Source: Weeksellaceae bacterium | GTDB taxonomy: Bacteria > Bacteroidota > Bacteroidia > Flavobacteriales > Weeksellaceae | Length of the DNA: 64,000 nt | Direction: 5' to 3' | Assembly: GCA_019459455.1 (NCBI GenBank) | Contig: JAIBEX010000022.1 | Location: 186,001-250,000, forward strand | Shown here: piece by piece, positions 61,897 through 64,000 of the stretch | How positions within the stretch are numbered: position 1 is the first letter of the stretch | How the letters are laid out: every line of letters begins with the position of its first letter | The notes under the pieces: generated by a model | Database searches by the model: none | What the model was told of the DNA's origin: nothing | Seen by the model: only the letters and a program-made list of their open reading frames with translations | Program-made: the position numbers and the translations under genes

Positions 61897-62208
61897 TAGG
61901 AAAGGGCTTTAGCCCGTTTATTTGGTTCTCAAGATCAATTGGCTAGATCCGAAGCTAAAATATGTTATTATTGAATGTGAAATGCCCTTGAGAATTGATT
62001 TAACATGAATAGGAACGGGCTTTAGCCCGTTTAACAGGATGTAGCGATCAATAGGCTTTAGCCGAAACCTAAACATCCTATTTTTGAATTAAAATGCCAA
62101 TATAAGAATTGATTCACCATAAAGAGGAACGGGCTTTAGCCCGTCTACCAGGAATTAAAGATCAATTGGCTTTAGCCGAAACCTAAAATATGCTATTTTT
62201 GATATCAA
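61897..62208 (+). repeat. REP-type tandem array upstream of the transposase
   Basis: Three units at about 61897, 62010 and 62124 (period 113-114 bp). Each starts AGGAACGGGCTTTAGCCCGT (palindrome ACGGGC-TTTA-GCCCGT; the first unit has one change), then GATCAATTGGCTTTAGCCGA and AAACCTAAAATATG, and ends AAATGCC. The third unit's AAATGCC supplies the transposase start codon at 62209. Confidence 0.85.
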
Positions 62209-62643
62209 ATGCCATTCATAAAAATCCATATTCACCTGGTATTTTCAACCCTAAACCGAAAACCGCTCCTCCATTCTAAAGAGTTGAGGATTAAGGTATG
62301 GAAACACATCAAAGAAAATGCTGCAGCGAAAGGAATTTTTGTAGAAATGGTCAACGGATATGCCGATCATTGCCATTGTTTAATATCTTTAAGCTCCAAT
62401 CAAACGATAGAAAAAGTAGTGCAGTTGATTAAAGGAGAATCTTCTTTCTGGATTAACAAAAATAATTTAACCGCAGAAAAATTTCACTGGCAGGATGAAT
62501 ATTTTGCAGTTTCAGTTTCAGAATCGGTGGTTGACCGCGTGAGAGATTATATTAAAAACCAGGAGGAACATCATTTAAAAAAATCGTTCTCCGAAGAATA
62601 TTTGGAATTCTTAAAAAAATATCATTTTGTATCTGAAGGATAA
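62209..62643 (+). CDS. IS200-like Y1 transposase (REP-associated tyrosine transposase type)
   Basis: 144 residues, full length for the Y1/HUH family: IHIHLVFSTLNRKPLL, the HUH pair in YADHCHCLISL, LIKGESSFWIN, WQDEYFAVSVS and catalytic tyrosine in VRDYIKNQEEHH. These enzymes nick and join single-stranded DNA at hairpins. It stands alone between REP copies in opposite orientation on its two sides, which look like its substrate ends. Frame intact. Confidence 0.9.
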   Translation: MPFIKIHIHLVFSTLNRKPLLHSKELRIKVWKHIKENAAAKGIFVEMVNGYADHCHCLISLSSNQTIEKVVQLIKGESSFWINKNNLTAEKFHWQDEYFAVSVSESVVDRVRDYIKNQEEHHLKKSFSEEYLEFLKKYHFVSEG

Positions 62644-62647
62644 TAAG

Positions 62648-62705
62648 TTTTGGCTAAAGCCCAGCCGATCGATAACTTTGAAAACGGGCTAAAGCCCGTT
62701 CCTAC
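62648..62705 (-). repeat. REP-type element downstream of the transposase, inverted
   Basis: On the minus strand this reads AGGAACGGGCTTTAGCCCGT and, after about 28 nt, GGGCTTTAGCCAAAAC: one unit of the upstream array in opposite orientation. Confidence 0.8.
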
Positions 62706-62736
62706 TGAAACCATTATTCAATTAAAATAACTGCTC

Positions 62737-63285
62737 ATGCAAAACCTCATTGATACCCTGAAATCCGGCGGAACCATCCTTTATCCCACAGATACCATCT
62801 GGGGAATCGGCTGCGATGCCACAAATGTTGACGCGATTCAGAAAATATTTGAAATAAAGAAACGCGAAAAATCCAAATCAATGATCATTTTGGTGGAATC
62901 TGTAAAACGGCTGCAGGATTTGGTTGAGGTTCCCGAAATTGCCTGGGACCTCATGGATTTGTCCGAAAAACCGGTGACTTTAATCTACGATAACCCAAAA
63001 GGTTTACCTGAGGAACTGCTTGCAGAAGACGGCAGCATCGGAATCCGTTTAATTAAGGACGATTATCTTAAAAAACTGATCGGAAAGCTGAATAAACCTT
63101 TGGTATCAACTTCCGCCAACTTCAGCGGGGATAAATCGCCCATGAAATTTTCGGATATCGCTCCGGAAATCGTCAGAGCGGTGCATGCTGTTGCAGAGGA
63201 AAACCACCACAAGGTTTCGGAATATTCCGGTTCATCGGTCATCCGGATTTGGGGTGATAACCGAATCAAAGTAATACGGGAATAA
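62737..63285 (+). CDS. tsaC: L-threonylcarbamoyladenylate synthase (TsaC/YrdC), copy 2
   Basis: 182 residues: SGGTILYPTDTIWGIGCDA, IKKREKSKSMIILV (the KR..KSM motif), GSIGIRLI and PLVSTSANFSGD match TsaC, which makes threonylcarbamoyl-AMP for t6A in ANN-decoding tRNAs. Compared with the gene at 15227 this has the standard motifs, so it is the better candidate for the essential function. It sits next to cca, another tRNA maturation gene. Confidence 0.88.
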   Translation: MQNLIDTLKSGGTILYPTDTIWGIGCDATNVDAIQKIFEIKKREKSKSMIILVESVKRLQDLVEVPEIAWDLMDLSEKPVTLIYDNPKGLPEELLAEDGSIGIRLIKDDYLKKLIGKLNKPLVSTSANFSGDKSPMKFSDIAPEIVRAVHAVAEENHHKVSEYSGSSVIRIWGDNRIKVIRE

Positions 63286-63377
63286 ATTTGCTTTGCGATG
63301 ATCTTTTTAAGACTTTTGCACAGGCCAAAAAAAGTATAAACTACTATATTTTGCGCTTAAATAATTGCAGACAAATC

Positions 63378-64000
63378 ATGCAGATTAACCTGGACCAAAA
63401 TAAAAACCTTAAACTTTTCAACCTCATTTCTGAAGTGGCAACTGCGAATGACCAGTCTGTTTATATCGTGGGCGGCTATGTCCGCGACTTATGGATGAAC
63501 AGAGAAGCACCAACCGATATTGATTTCGTGACGGAAGGTGACGGCATGGATCTGGCAAAAGCGGTGGCCAGGGAAATTAACCCCAAATTAAAGGTTTCAG
63601 TTTTTAAAACCTACGGTACAGCCATGTTCAGGCACAGTGGTTTGGACCTGGAGTTTGTAGGGGCCAGAAAGGAAAGTTACGCGGAGCATTCCCGCAAACC
63701 GGAAGTTGAAACCGGGACGCTGGAAGATGACCAGAAACGGCGGGATTTCACCATTAATGCGCTGGCAATATCCCTGAACCGTGATAATTTCGGGGAACTG
63801 ATCGATCCTTTTGACGGCATATCAGACATCCAAAACCGCATTATCCGGACACCTTTAGAACCAAGCCAAACCTATTCCGACGACCCTCTCAGAATGATGC
63901 GGGCCATCCGTTTTTCATCGACTTTAAACTTTGAGATTGAAGAGCATTCACTGAACGCCATAAAAATTGGAGCGGAAAGGATTAAGATTGTATCTATGGA
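63378..64000 (+). CDS. cca: CCA tRNA nucleotidyltransferase, N-terminal part (cut by window end)
   Basis: The frame from the ATG at 63378 runs open to the window end (207 codons): MQINLDQNKNLKLF, VYIVGGYVRDLWM, PTDIDFVTEGDG (catalytic Asp-x-Asp), DDQKRRDFTINALA and DDPLRMMRAIRFS, all typical of class II CCA-adding enzymes or poly(A) polymerases. Since the tRNA gene here lacks an encoded CCA, a CCA-adding role is expected. Confidence 0.92.
   Translation, partial: MQINLDQNKNLKLFNLISEVATANDQSVYIVGGYVRDLWMNREAPTDIDFVTEGDGMDLAKAVAREINPKLKVSVFKTYGTAMFRHSGLDLEFVGARKESYAEHSRKPEVETGTLEDDQKRRDFTINALAISLNRDNFGELIDPFDGISDIQNRIIRTPLEPSQTYSDDPLRMMRAIRFSSTLNFEIEEHSLNAIKIGAERIKIVSM

Noticed and set aside
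61897-62208. CRISPR or rRNA-type repeat
   Set aside because: Units are tandem REP copies linked to a Y1 transposase; no spacers.

Overview
The window looks like the chromosome of a flavobacterium, probably family Weeksellaceae (Chryseobacterium/Kaistella-like). Supporting signs are adjacent gliding genes gldB-gldC beside nadE, many promoters with the Bacteroidota -7 motif TAnnTTTG, few Shine-Dalgarno sites, and a tRNA gene that does not encode CCA. Genus level is inference. Genes are mostly small operons closed by strong hairpin terminators.

Layout. 1-1142: OsmC-like and rhodanese genes next to a Crp/Fnr regulator. 1323-7631: amino acid permease, a beta-propeller-like secreted protein, hemN, a TIGR00266 protein and a short-chain dehydrogenase remnant. 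7850-12833: topoisomerase IV (parE, a small membrane protein, parC). 12878-15838: rhomboid protease, prmC, yaaA, a threonylcarbamoyl-AMP synthase. 15928-18583: initiator tRNA, then a BlaI/M56 regulatory pair. 18635-20240: fructose-6-phosphate aldolase and peptidase E. 20314-28114: an AT-rich accessory block with all genes on the minus strand. 28209-34242: pruA, ppdK and a FabH-like synthase. 34304-43243: corA, patatin, holB, lptC, anmK and a nucleoid-associated protein. 43300-47877: bacteriophytochrome kinase, heme oxygenase, catalase-like protein and a Fpg/Nei glycosylase. 48245-51033: mdh and an alkaline phosphatase. 51096-52519: barstar, archaemetzincin and barnase. 52600-54946: nadE, gldB, gldC. 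55060-61865: a Cys/Met PLP enzyme, small proteins and sbcDC. 61897-62705: a REP/Y1-transposase unit. 62737-64000: tsaC and cca (cut by the window end).

The most striking region is about 22.1-28.1 kb. Five units (one holding two overlapping reading frames) are each framed by a terminal inverted repeat of about 9-14 bp that differs between units but matches at the two ends of the same unit. Units are separated by imperfect palindromes of about 60-150 bp. Start codons lie about 26-50 nt inside one end, and stops within about 10 nt of, or overlapping, the other. This is the logic of integron gene cassettes and attC sites, but the sequences do not fit the classical core GTTRRRY and no integrase is in the window. 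A separate 131-133 bp structured repeat sits at the same relative place in three junctions.

Other points of interest: a 12-bp palindrome of FNR type shared by hemN and ppdK, placed for activation; a barnase-archaemetzincin-barstar operon; a light-sensing bphP-bphO pair; a tandemly repeated mdh leader that repeats the start codon; and an N-terminal segmental duplication in PPDK.
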